From Lanius collurio (taxonomy: Eukaryota; Chordata; Aves; Passeriformes; Laniidae), in assembly GCA_020086605.1 (NCBI GenBank), contig JACBWW010000018.1:15328025-15392024 (forward strand): 64,000 nt of DNA. Direction: 5' to 3'. How positions within the stretch are numbered: position 1 is the stretch's first letter; each line of letters opens with the position of its first letter. The notes beneath the pieces are model-generated. The model saw only the letters and a list, made by a program, of their open reading frames with translations, was not told where the DNA came from and searched no databases. Below are positions 46,378 through 58,354 of this stretch, piece by piece. A program made the position numbers and the translations under genes.

Positions 46378-49300
46378 TTTGGTGGCGAGCCAACATCATA
46401 TACGCGCTTCAGCATTGCCCGGCAAATGGATGGAGACAACAGCCATGTGGAGATGAAGCTGGCTGCTGATGATGAGGAAGGAGGGGAAATTGGGAGACAA
46501 GAGCACCTGCATGCCAGCACATCTTCTCCACGGAGGAATGGCAAGAACCTCTGCTTCATAGTCATGGCAGCTGTCCTCCTCCTTTTGATTGGTAAGGAAG
46601 GGTAGGAGGCAGCTGCATGAAGTAGACTCTGGTATTGTACGTAATCCAAGGTTGTTAAATTTGAATTTGTATTGTTTTGGGGGATAATTCAACAACTGGG
46701 ATCCAGGCTGCAGCCTCTTGTCACTAAATATGTCTAGTTCAGACTTAAGGTACATCATTGGCACAAAGACTTGGGGAGTTTGACAGTGGAACTGTGACTT
46801 AGCTAAAGGGAAAAGTGGTCCATGTGGAAGTTTTGTTTTTCCCTCTATTAACACCTAACACTTCTGTAGAGATGTGGGTCAACAGATGAGTAAAGCCTTT
46901 GGTACTTGTCTCTTAAAGATTTTAACACTGCCATTGGCCTAAAGTGAGCATTCTCCTTCCCAAGTGGTGCTGGAGGGACTCTGCCAAGCACAAGATCAGA
47001 TTTACAGTGCCCCTTAAAACACGCCAGCTCAGGCAAAATGTCAGGCTGCATAATTCTGTCTGTCCTTGGGTAAGCCAGCTTGTCAAAAAGGGTGTGAGAG
47101 CAGATGCATCTTAACCGTGAAGCTGTGTGGTGGGGGCCTGGTTCAGTCATCTTTCTGCAGCACAAAGAAATACTTGTTCTGTCCACAGGGTTTCTCATTG
47201 GCTACTTGAGTTATCGTGGACGAATGCAGAGGGTTAACAGGTGTCTGGATGGAAGTGGCAACTGCGAGATGACTCCTACTGCATCTTACTTCTCAGATGA
47301 TGGAACAGAGGAAGAAGAAGTTGCTGTACCACGTATCTTATACTGGCCTGAACTCAGAAACATGTTGTCAGCTAAACTGTCAGCTGCACATCTTGAAGTC
47401 AACCTGAGGTAACAGTTCCAGAAAGCTTAGCTAGAGCTTTGAGAGAGGCACAGCCTGTGAGCAGAACTCGAGCTCGTTTGGAGAACAAGGGCCTTAGAGG
47501 TGATGTAGGGTGGGGTGTGTTAAACACAAGCTTAAATGGCTTTGCAGGCTGCAGTGCAACCTGGTGCTGTAGCCTAAGCTGCACGTATATCTGTTACCTA
47601 CAGGCAAAGAGAAGGTAAAAATTCTTTCGAAGCTGGCAAGTTTGAAGATGAGAGCACTGCCAGCTACATTCATGACCAGTTCACCAACTTCCGTTTGGAT
47701 GATGTGTGGAATGATGAGCACTACATCAGGCTGCAGGATAAAGGCAGGTAGGTTAATTGAAGAGATGCACATCTCTTCCATAGAGCATGGATACCCACAG
47801 TTTGAGCAAACGTGATTTCTGCTTAAAATGATATGGAAATTGTGAACCAGTTACCACTCTCCAAAGATGACCTCAATCTAGCCAAGCAATAACTGCTCCT
47901 GCCTCTTCTCAGGCTTTCTAAATCCAGAGGGTCTGGTAGCGTCACTCTGGATGTTTCCTGGGGCAGCTGTTTCCTCCAAGTATGCTTAGGAAGTGGAGAG
48001 AAAACAAACTGGAGCGAAAACTCAGCTGAAAGGCATATTCCCTGTGTCTAAAACTGCTAGCACAGGTAACTCTGTCTTGTCACCCAGACAGGGCTGCACA
48101 CCTGGCAGTGGCTCCTCCAGTAGCTCAGGAAGGTGTCAGCAAGGCACTGTGTTATCTCACAGCTCACACCCTCATGTCTTACTTGCCACTTTTTGTCAGG
48201 GGAAATGAGTTTGCTTAGCTTCTCTTAGGAGGTGACTGAGAGACTTGGAAGCAGAGATTCTTTCTGCTACTTGTCTTAGAAATCAGCCTTCATTAATGTC
48301 TCTGACCAACTCCAGAGATTCTTGCATGGAAATACTGGGATGAGTCTGCCTGTTTCAGGTTCTGTTGACTTGATCAGAACTGTTAGAGCACAAATTGAAT
48401 ACAGTCAGAATACTGAGTTAATTAAATTTTTGTGTGAGAGTATAACGCTGTCTCTCTACATTTAACAGTAGCAGCAACCAAGTGTTCATTATAGAAGATG
48501 GTGCAGAACAGTTATTGGAGAGTCCTGATGCATATGTGGCATACAGCAAGAGCGACACAGTTATTGTAAGTGACTCCAAGAGGATCCTGGAAATGTGTCT
48601 GCATGCGTATTAAAAAATGTCCAAAATAAATCCCTTTAAGATACGGAGTGTATAAAGCCCTCCCCAGTTAAGGGAGCTGGGGTGGGTGGTCAGAGTGGGG
48701 AGAGGAGTGGGCCCACATAGTATTCTTACTGCAGCAAGATGCAGGAGTACCTTTAAACTTCCCCACTGGGATCCAGACAGAACCTTGGCAGAAGTGCTGC
48801 TCCAACAGGCATGTTGAACAGGATCAGTTTACGTTGCTGAGCTTCAGCTCCCTACTGTTAACAGCAGGCTGTTTCAGGTGTCTTACTGACATAGGACTGC
48901 TGCATCCATAACCAGTGTTTCTATTCCAGGGCAAACCCATCTATGTGAACTATGGACGGAAAGCAGACTTTCAGCAGATACGAAATATGGGTGTTCCAAT
49001 GAATGGAACTATAATCATCTTCAGAGCTGGAAAAATAACCCTTGCTGAGAAGGTAAGCAGTGGCTGCCCCACAGGCTGGTCAGACTTGGCAACAGGAAGC
49101 TGTGCTTCCTACTCTTTGAGGCACAGAGGTATGTCTTTCTTCAGGTGTGTGTAGAACTCACTTATGCAGGATTGTTCCTGCAGGCCTGGTCTTGCTTATT
49201 TGCACTAAGGTTCCACGTGCAGGTCTGGACACTGAGGCTGAGCAGAGCTTGTTGCTGTTCATGGTGCCATTCTTCTTGGCCTCCGGCAATTTGCTGGAAC

Positions 49301-52300
49301 AACCAGGCCTCTGTAGTGGTGGGGCTGGGAGGCAGAGGGAGGCAGCCTGGGAGCACCAGGATGCAGAGCTGGCTAATATCACGAGATACAGCCATAAGGC
49401 TGCTAGAAGCAGGACAGCCTTGCCTCCAGGGCACCTGTTGCTGCTGTAGCCAGATACTTTCAAAGCTAGGCTGCAGTGTCTCACTTGGGCCCTTGCTGAC
49501 TGTTCCCTTGGACCAAGTGGCAGTGCTGGCACTGTGTGTCCAGCCAGTGGCCTTGCATGCTGCTGTAGAGTTCCCTCTGTAAAGAACAGAACCAAACAGC
49601 CAAGCAGCCTAAAGGATCCAAGTGCTTCTGTATGCAAGCCTGTTCCATATCTGACCCAGAGCTGCCCCTCAGATAGGTGTTCCTGGTGGGGCTGGGGCAC
49701 AGGACCCTTTGCAGTTGGACTCATCCTGTGTACAGGCACCTGATACAGGCAGTGCTGGAAAGTGCTTCCAAAAAGTGTGGTCACTGGTTTGCCAATCCCA
49801 TTCCCACTTTTCAAGCAGGTGTCTAGCCTTGCAAGAGTGTTGGTACTAGTGGCATACCAGAGCTAGGTTGTTGGTGTGTTAAACAGGGACCTGTCTGGTC
49901 CACTCTGCTTCCATTTTCCATGTGAAGATGAGCCTCCAGTGGCTGCTTGTCTTGAGACTAACCTCATTTTGGGAAAACAGAGCATAATCAAAATCAAATA
50001 ATACTAAATTTTAAGGTGCTCCAAGGAGCAAGTATAAGCTGAAGGAATCATAGACTGAGACACTGCAGTGTGTCCTTACTGTTCAAAAGGATGTTAGACA
50101 CAGTCTGCCTGGAGTAGGGCTGAGCTGCTAGGATTCAGCTGCCTTATGTATCTTTCAGGTAGCTGTTAAAATCTGTTGTGGAGTTGGGCACTGGGGAGCA
50201 CAACCCTTCACACCATTACTTCATGTTCTTGCCTGGACTCCCTTTGCTTGCAGTGCAGATGTGCAGTTAATATTTCTCTTTGCTGCAGGTTGCAAATGCC
50301 AGAGAGGAAGGAGCAGTTGGTGCCCTGATGTACCTGGGCCCCTCAGATTACAAGAACACAGATTTACTTGTCCCCTTTGGACATGTGAGTATGCAAATGA
50401 CTCCCCTGTTCCCAAGAACCTCTCTGGCTGTAGGGCTGCAGGCTGGGGCAGTCCTCCAGGCCTCTGGCTCAGCAGTGCCCCTGTGTAGGTGAAAACTGTT
50501 GGACTCCAGTGAGACTTGAAGACTACCCTTGCTTTTCACAGGCCCACCTTGGAACTGGAGACCCTTACACCCCAGGCTTCCCTTCTTTCAACCACACACA
50601 GTTCCCACCAGTGGAATCTTCTGGACTACCTCGCATTCCTGTTCAGACTATCTCCAGCCAAGCAGCAGCTGCACTGTTCAGGTAACTGCTTCTCCTGTCT
50701 TGCAGGCTGAGGTACTGTGGCCTCTTGCAGGAGTGAGGATGGTGTTGACGTGCTGTGAGACAGAGCTCTCTGCTGCTCTCTGCTGTGTGTGGCAGGGAGC
50801 ATGTTCTGGAACTAGCTGGAGAATTATCACTTGTGTCAGAATCTCATGTCCTGAAGATTGAACTTAATCTAGATTTGGATTCCTCTTGGCCTTTGCATTC
50901 TACCCCTCCCTGCATAATTAGTGGCACAGAACTGCAAGCTCTCTCCTAGGCAGGCTCTGAACAAGGTTGCACCTTCAGTTGCAGGTGTGCATTTTTCACA
51001 CGATAGCTAAATGAGGTCAAAGCTGGATAATGAGTTCAAAGGATCTTCCTTTTTCTCTCAGAAAAATGGATGGAGAAAAATGCCTTGAGGAATGGACATC
51101 TGGTATCATGGGATGTAAGGTGACAGTGAGCAGCAGCAGCAAGATGACAGTGAAACTGGCCGTGAACAACATTATGGTGGACAGGAAGATTCTGAACATC
51201 TTTGGTGTTATCAAGGGATTTGAAGAACCAGGTAACAGCAGCTGCATTGTGGCTCAATCTTGAGAGGAACCCTTCCTCTTCTATGGTCTTTGGAATGTGA
51301 CAGCTGCTCCCAGACAGACAACAGTTCTTTCTCAGCAGAACCAAGGCCTTCCCCTGAGGATCAAAGAGAAATCTGCACTGTGCTGCCAGGGAAAGGCTAA
51401 ATGAAAGCACTCAGTGTGCCAGATTCAGGGATCAGACTGCAGACTCTCTTCCTAGTACAGAAGCTGAAAGCTGCTCTTCTCAGAAATGGTGTTTGCAATC
51501 TGAAGCTTGCAGCTCAGGTCTTGATCTCGTCTCCTTTACAGATCGGTACGTTGTGCTCGGAGCCCAAAGAGACTCCTGGGGGCCAGGAGCGGCCAAGGCT
51601 GGCGTTGGCACTGCAATCTTGTTGGAACTTGCCCGTGTGATCTCGGACATGGTGAAAAATGGTAAATATTTGTGAACAAAAGCATGACGGTGGGAGGTGA
51701 TGCAAGTCTAGCTCTGTGTGTGTTAACAGTGGAGAGCCCAGTTGCAAAGCAGTCCTTTAGAAGGTGCAGGGAATCTGAGAAAGCTTCCTGAGAAGCTGCT
51801 ACTTGTTCAATACACCCTGTCTGCAGTGAGTGCTCACTTCCAAGGGTCTGCCTGCCTGTATCTGGTATGGCTCAAATACAAGAGTGTCCTTGGATAGCAC
51901 ATGACGCAAACCTTAAACTTGAGCTGTCTACTGGACAGCCGGGCCTGAAGTGGGAAAACTCTGAAGTGTATGACCAGCTGTAGCAGTGGGGACTGTGTGG
52001 TGGCACTTAGTGTGAGCACACTTGTCTCCAGGGTTAATTTTGGGCTCGGGCAGCTAAACAAAACAGGGTGGAAATGCAGACAGCATTGTTCTCCTGCGCA
52101 GTTCTGCAGCATGTGGGGGCAGGGTACAGTGTCCATGCAGTGCGCACATTTCTCTGCGGCAGCGCTGTCTCAGGAGCGGGCAATTCATCATCCCAGGCCC
52201 GCAGTGCTAATCTGCATCTCCATGGGGGAAGGGCAGACATCTCAGTCTCTCTCTCTCTTTACAGATGACTACAAACCACGACGCAGCATTATCTTTGCTA

Positions 52301-55300
52301 GCTGGAGTGCGGGAGAGTATGGAGCTGTGGGTGCTACCGAGTGGCTGGAGGTATTGTCTGTTTAACAGAATTCTGCAGGATGGCTGTGCAGTTGTTCCTC
52401 TGCATTAAACATCTCGGTGTTGGATGTTTAAATTAAAATACTCATTTTGTTCTAGGGGTACACCACCACGCTGTATGCTAAAGCCTTCACTTACATCAAC
52501 TTGGATACTGCAGTCCTGGGTAACCTGCTGCTCTTTGAGTTTCTTGAAATTGGGTGGGACTAGAATAGCTTGAACCGACATCCCTTAACCTCTAGGAATG
52601 GGGGCTGTGCCAGAGGTGGCTGGTGGGTGTTTGGCTGAAGAATGGTGTGAATCCATTTGTTCTCCAGCTGTCATTGAAGCTCGGAGGCTGATACCGCCTA
52701 AGCCATGAGGAGTCAGCTCTGCTAAATTGCAGTAGACTGTCCTGTGTCTTTTGACGATCTTTTGTCAACTGTAGCTGTAGATCAAGGCTGGGCAGCTCTA
52801 GCAATAATGGTTGATTGTGCCACTGTGTCAAATACCCTTTCATTTTTTGCAGGCTCCAGAAATATAAAGATTTCTGCTAGTCCATTGCTCTACTCATTGC
52901 TTGAGACAACTATGAAGAAGGTGAGTTGAAGGGCCTTGGTCTGATCAAGGTGACTGTGGTTTTAAGGAGGAACGGAAAGCTGTGCTGGGTCACTTTCCCC
53001 ACTGGATACCTTCTGAGGAGAAAGACCCATTTAGGAGAAAATCTTGGGATATTCTGAAGGGCCCTGTCTGAAATCAGCTGGGCTCTAGGAATTGCAGTTC
53101 ACACATTCAGAATCTAAAATCAGCAAATGCCACAGTTCAGTGGCAGATGTGCCTGTCTGGAAAAAGGTCAGGGGAGCACACCTCACTCTGATATCTGCAC
53201 AGCAGTGTAAGCTCCAGGATGGACCTGGAAGCCCTTGCAGAATGAGAACAAGTGCAGTGACTGTCATCTCTGTGCAGGTAAAGGACCCCACAATGGATTC
53301 AAGAGACTTGTATAGCAGCGTTGGCTCTGACTGGGTAAAGAGAGTGTAAGTATTGTCATCCATCTCTTTGGGAAAGCAGATCTCCATAAAGGAGCAAACC
53401 TTAGGGATTCTGCTTGAGTGTCATACTGCTGTCTGGGGTGGGCTCTACCTTCTGATGTGGGGTCAGGCAAGCATAAACAGTACAGCACTAACTACTGCCC
53501 CAAGCTGGCTGAGGCAGCCCAGGCACCTCCCTGCAGGACAAGAACAGCCTTGTACCAAGTCCAGTGGCAGGGAATGGACAAGTAGATCCAGGGATTTGGC
53601 TGAGACTTCTTCAGTCTTGTCTAGACAGAGTAGTCCAGTTGGCTCAGAGCTTCAGTTGTAGAGCTTGTAGCTTTTCTCCTGGGGTGCCCAAACCAGTTGG
53701 TAACTACTCAGTGCTTATTTTTGCAGTGTTCCCCTTGATCTGGATAATGCAGCGTTCCCTTTTCTGGCCTACTCAGGAATCCCAGTGGTTTCCTTTGGTT
53801 TCTACGATGTAAGTAATGTGTGCTTGCCTGGTGTGCCCATTCCATGCAGAGTGCTGTAAGGACATCTGCTCTCCAGGATGGCAGAGTACAAGGTGCTGTC
53901 CCAAGCTCACTGTGTGAGAGCCTCTCAAAGGGAGGAGGTGCAGACTCTGAACCTGATGGCTGTGGCAGTACTTGCTGTCACAGCTGCTCCAGGGACAAGG
54001 CTTGCCCTACAGTCTCTCTTCCAAAGTACTGAATACTCACAGGTTTTTGGGGAGAGGGGTCGCATCCTTTTCTGGAGGCTCAGAAGCTAAAAGCAGTAGA
54101 AAGATGTCAAGCTGTTGCTGCATCCATTGAAAGACTGTCCTACAGCCTGCTGGTCAGCAAGCAGAGGGCATTGTGGAAGCAATATCATTGCCCAGAAAAA
54201 GTCCCACCTCAGGCTGTTCAGGTCTGCTGCTGCAGCAGCTTGGGGGTGACAGCAGCCTACAGGTGTGCAGCTGGGAGCCTTAGCAATAGCAGCTCCCTCT
54301 CTTAGGAATGCTTGGGGTTTGTTACTGTCAGACTTGTTTCACAAAAATATTTGAGTTATCCTGACAGGAATGGTTGGAGAGTGCTGCAAACCCCAGACTG
54401 GGTGGTGAGATTTGCCCACCTACACTTTTGCAGTGAACTCTGAGGGGGTAAATGTTTTTGGGTCTAAATAACAAGCAGAACATCCTGCTGGTCACTGGAA
54501 GCTGTGAGGGATGAGAGGCAGGAGCTCTATTCCCTTCTCTGTGCTTTGAAGTTTTGCGACTTCAGTCATGGCTTTTTAGCAGCACAGGGAGATGGGATGT
54601 GGTGGAAGTAACAAGTAATCTGTGGTGGGAGATGAAAAATGTCTAACTGGAAAAGCATTCTTGGTTAACTTCAATACCTCCTTTCTTGTAGGAAGGTGAT
54701 GAATATTCCTTTTTGGGCACTACTCAGGACACTTTGGCTAACCTGAAAGTGAAGACTGACAAGTTGTATCCTCTCATGCGTGCTGCTGCAGAAGTTGCTG
54801 GACAAATAGCTCTCAGGCTGACCCATGATCATGAGCTCTTCCTGGACTTTGATAGATACAGTGAAGAATTGCTATCATTCCAGGAGAAGATTTTGCCCTT
54901 CGATTCCAAAGTGCAGGTAAGAAGGACTCTGAGTTCACCAAATCCCTGATGATCATGGGGCCATGTGCTAATAAAGCCCTGTGCCAGTGGATACAGCAGG
55001 ATGGATATGTTTCCCTTTTAGACATAAAAGGGTAGTGAAGTGTGACCAGGATTGATGTTCCTTATGGAGCAGTGCAGGCAGCGTAGCTGTGGCAGACAGA
55101 TGTAGCTGATCTGGCTGTTGTGAGCTCTTGAGGAAGTGGATGTGAACAGTTTCTCCTCTGGTTATCACTCAGCATAGTGCAGCTTTGCATCTCATTTGCA
55201 CCTCTGCTGAAAGTCTACAAGAAACTGTGGGTAGGGAGTGACCTCAGAAGAGCCTGCCAGGAACTTGTTCTGCTACTTGGCTAAACTGGCAAAAAAAACC

Positions 55301-56053
55301 CCAAAAAACAACACTTTCTTTTAGTAAGAGAGCAGCAAAAGAAGAAAATCAGGTTTGCTAACAGCTCCTCCCTTGCAGGCACTGGGGCTGACCTTGAAAT
55401 GGCTGTTTTATGCCCGTGGAGACTTCCAGCGAGCTGCAGATGCACTGAGAAGAGACATCGCAAACAGTGACAGGGAAAACAGGATTGTCCGCAGAGCCCT
55501 GAATGACAGGATGATGAAGGTGGGTATCTTCAACTGGTTTTTCTTCCTTCACAAAGGAAGAGAGTGCTGGCTGGGATGGGCCTTTCCCTAAGGGGCCATG
55601 GGCACTGTGCAGACTGGTGTCTCTTCCACTTGCTTAGTGGCAACATGAGAGAGTTCTGCGCTTGCTCAAGAGAGAGGGTCTGGACCTTGCAGAGCTGCTG
55701 TGAGAAAGGGCTGAGTGGGGATCAGAGATTGGCAGCTTGTCTTGGGGCAAGATAAGGAAAGAAAAACCTGGGAGGTGAGAGTATAACCCTAAATTTGCAC
55801 TTCTACTCAGGTGGAATACGATTTCCTCTCCCCATACCTCTCACCAAAAGATGCTCCCTTCCGCCACATCTTCTTCGGCAAAGGCTCCCACACCCTGCAG
55901 AGTCTGCTGGAGAACCTGAAGCAGCTGGGAACCAACAAGGACAGCGTGGATGTGAACAAGGTGAAAGAACAACTGGCCCTGGCAACGTGGACCATTAAAG
56001 GGGCTGCCAATGCTTTAGTGGGCGATATCTGGAATACGGACAATGAAATCTAG
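44363..56053 (+). CDS. TFRC: TFRC, transferrin receptor protein 1
   Basis: Eighteen coding exons: 44363-44395, 46378-46591, 47189-47408, 47604-47747, 48469-48565, 48930-49052, 50289-50384, 50542-50681, 51062-51231, 51542-51661, 52265-52350, 52456-52519, 52853-52920, 53278-53345, 53727-53808, 54692-54916, 55379-55519, 55811-56053. They close in frame at 777 aa plus TAG (human: 760). TFRC is a type II dimer that binds iron-loaded transferrin and carries it into endosomes. Visible parts are the endocytic signal YTRF (19-22), a membrane span about 71-90 (LLLLIGFLIGYL), a protease-associated domain, the M28-peptidase-like domain with [17 protein letters not shown], and a helical dimer domain with the transferrin-binding RGD at 663-665. 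Sequons NGT (261) and NHT (326) match two of the three human glycosylation sites. The stalk cysteine equivalent to human Cys89 is Arg92, while the Cys98 equivalent is kept as Cys101. Confidence 0.97.
44923..44936. repeat. 14-base G homopolymer
   Basis: An uninterrupted run of 14 G lies in TFRC intron 2. It is prone to length errors in sequencing. Confidence 0.9.
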
Positions 56054-56100
56054 ACACAGCAAACATCTGGATTACCTGTCTAAGGTACAGGAGAGCTGTG

Positions 56101-56284
56101 TGCTCTCACAGGGAGCACAGCTTCCTTCCTGGCCCCAGCCCCAGCAGAGGGCCTCGCTGTGTAGATCTAATTCCACCTGTAGCAACACACACAAACTCCC
56201 TGTACCTCAGATTAGGCATTGGCACGATTTTTAAATGGCAGCTTCCTGCAGACTTCCAGTACCTTATATATTGTGAAACCTAAC
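56101..56284 (+). repeat. TFRC: TFRC 3'UTR duplicated block, copy 1
   Basis: This 184-base block begins 47 bases after the stop codon. It aligns without any gap to 57461-57644 (constant offset 1,360), with 14 differences by my count (92% identical), 13 of them transitions. It contains no IRE hairpin. Confidence 0.95.
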
Positions 56285-57035
56285 CAAACCCCCCTGAAAC
56301 CTAAGGGAAACCCACTCCCTACTTTCATGTAGATAATCTGGCAACAAAATGTTTTTGGCCAAAGTTGAGCATAGAATTTAAATCTCACCTTGACAAATTC
56401 ACAGGAGGCAGTTTTAAAGCAGTACTAAGATTACCTTAAAGTCTTCTCTGACCAGGCTCCCATCTAACCACAGTCCAAACTGGACATGTACAGCTGCTTA
56501 TGGGGTTTACTGCCTCCAGTGTGCTTGAGCACTAAGAGCTCAGATGTTTCCAGAACTGGTACTTTGAGTGGGGAGGTATCTCATCTATTCAGGCTTTTAA
56601 TTGTTGGCCACCTAAACCTAGTGACAAAACAGGGAATGAATTCCTCTGAACACTTGTAGTGAGAATCCCTTCTCTGACAGGGAGCTGCTGTTCAAAAATT
56701 AAACAATGTAGTAATAGCCCGCAAGTGCTGGATTATCAGCAAGCTCTGAAGTGGCCAGCCTGCCTTTCCTCAACAGCAGGGTCCCAGTGACATCTTGCAG
56801 GCTTGCTTCTGCCAAGGCAGGTGTCAATACCCAGTGAAAATGACCCAAAGATTATCCAGTGTCCCCTTTATATCCTCGGCTGGCACCTCAGTGAGTCTTG
56901 CAGCACTGAGAAATGGCTTTAGACTGGCACTTCAGACCTTGCTGCTCAGGGGCCTTGTGTGAAATCAAGTCTTGCTGGCCAAACCCTGTTTGACTGATGT
57001 CATTTTGCAGGTTGGCTCTTGTTTGGCACTGAGAT

Positions 57036-57058
57036 ATTTATTTCTTTATTTATTTATC
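57036..57058 (+). promoter_or_regulatory. TFRC: AU-rich element overlapping IRE-A
   Basis: Overlapping ATTTA pentamers include a TTATTTATT nonamer at 57046-57054, whose last bases form the 5' side of the IRE-A lower stem. AU-rich elements recruit decay or stabilising proteins. The function is inferred here. Confidence 0.65.
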
Positions 57059-57080
57059 AGTGACAGTGTTCACTATAAAT
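57052..57080 (+). promoter_or_regulatory. TFRC: Iron-responsive element A
   Basis: Lower stem ATTTAT/ATAAAT, bulged C at 57058, upper stem AGTGA/TCACT and hexaloop CAGTGT (57064-57069). This is a perfect canonical IRE that binds IRP1/IRP2. Confidence 0.95.
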
Positions 57081-57100
57081 GGTGTGTTTTTTTATAGAAG

Positions 57101-57133
57101 ATAATTATCGGAAGCAGTGCCTTCCATAATTAT
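57101..57133 (+). promoter_or_regulatory. TFRC: Iron-responsive element B
   Basis: Eight-pair lower stem ATAATTAT/ATAATTAT, bulged C at 57109, upper stem GGAAG/CTTCC and loop CAGTGC. Canonical. Confidence 0.95.
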
Positions 57134-57155
57134 GACAGTTATACTGTCGTTTTTC

Positions 57156-57161
57156 AATAAA
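57156..57161 (+). terminator. TFRC: internal poly(A) signal of TFRC
   Basis: A canonical AATAAA lies 23 bases after IRE-B. Cleavage here would make a short 3'UTR with IRE-A and B only. The downstream U/GU element is modest, so use is uncertain. Confidence 0.5.
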
Positions 57162-57460
57162 GCAGCATCTGCTATTACAATCAAACATGATACTGGAACT
57201 TTGCATTTAAAACAATCAAAACAAGCCCCTCAAAAAGTTTGGAAAACTAGCAATTAAGCTTTCTGTGGCAAAAACTCCCCTGTGGAAGAAAATGAAGGTG
57301 CAAACCTGGTAGTGAGTCTCCAGGTTGCACTGCAAAGTAATCCTTGAAATGCTGAAAACCTGGATGGAAATTCCAGTACTAGAAATGTGGCTTCCCTGCA
57401 GGGTCTGTGCCCCTCTGTGGGCTTCAGACTTCTTCCTGCTCCCCTTTCTCGATGCCGTGT

Positions 57461-57644
57461 TGCTCTCACAGGGAGCACAGCTTCCTTCCCGGCCTCAGCC
57501 CTAGCAGAGGGCCTTGCTGTGTAACCCTAGTTCCACCTGTGGCAACACACACAAACTCCCCGTACCTCAGATTAGGCATTGGCACGATTTTTAAATGGCA
57601 GCTTCCTGCAAACTTCCAGTACCTTATGTATCATGAAACCTAAC
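57461..57644 (+). repeat. TFRC: TFRC 3'UTR duplicated block, copy 2
   Basis: This is the partner of 56101-56284, lying between the internal poly(A) signal and IRE-C. It ends ACTTCCAGTACCTTATG...CCTAAC directly before IRE-C. From memory the human 3'UTR has a similar TTTCCAGTACCTTTG...CCTAAC just before IRE-C, so copy 2 is probably the original. Confidence 0.9.
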
Positions 57645-57646
57645 TG

Positions 57647-57677
57647 ACATTATCGGGGGCAGTGTCTCCCATAATGT
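57647..57677 (+). promoter_or_regulatory. TFRC: Iron-responsive element C
   Basis: Lower stem ACATTAT/ATAATGT, bulged C at 57654, upper stem GGGGG/CTCCC (one G-U pair) and loop CAGTGT. Canonical. Confidence 0.95.
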
Positions 57678-57710
57678 GTAAAGAACAAGGTAGTTTTTGC
57701 CTACCACAGT

Positions 57711-57740
57711 GTTATATCGGAGGCAGTGACCTCCATATGT
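57711..57740 (+). promoter_or_regulatory. TFRC: Iron-responsive element D
   Basis: Bulged C at 57718, upper stem GGAGG/CCTCC, loop CAGTGA and lower stem ATAT/ATAT extended by weaker pairs. Canonical loop and bulge. Confidence 0.93.
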
Positions 57741-57757
57741 TGCACTATGGGTGTACG

Positions 57758-57788
57758 TAATTATCGGGGACAGTGTTTCCCATAATTG
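57758..57788 (+). promoter_or_regulatory. TFRC: Iron-responsive element E
   Basis: Lower stem AATTAT/ATAATT, bulged C at 57765, upper stem GGGGA/TTCCC (one G-U pair) and loop CAGTGT. Canonical. Confidence 0.95.
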
Positions 57789-58354
57789 TTCTATGCTTAT
57801 CACGCAATGTCATCTGCGAAGCTTGATGGTTAGTATCTAACATGGATTAATTTCCTGCAGTCCTATTTTTTCACTCTCCTGTGGTGATGCAGATACAAAT
57901 TTCAGTCTGTTGTTATGTGCATGCTTAGACTCTTCCTTCTCCATAGGCTGAACTGTTTCAAATAGCTGTGCATTGTTGAATTGGCTTCCTGCCTCCAGTC
58001 ATGGGAGTGGTGCTTGAGTGTTTAGTGGGAACTAGGCTAGTTAGACTGTGTGCTCTGTGGTGTAATAAGCTTCCTTCAAATCAGTTACAAAGACTTGAGA
58101 AATTAAAGGTGAATGTAGGGCTTGGGGCAGACAGCTGTTCAGAGGGCTCTGGTCACTGCTTTGCATTGGGTGCACATAACACTTTGAGAGGCTGGTGTGC
58201 TGTGGCACTGGGAGGGTGCTGGTGTGTGTGCATGGGCTGCTCACTCTCCAGTTCTGCCTGGAAATTCCAGTCTTGCCCCCCTAATGATGCCGCTCTGTTG
58301 TGTGACACCTGCTAAAGTGTGCTGTCTGTTCCCAGTGGCTGTTGCCAGCCCTGT

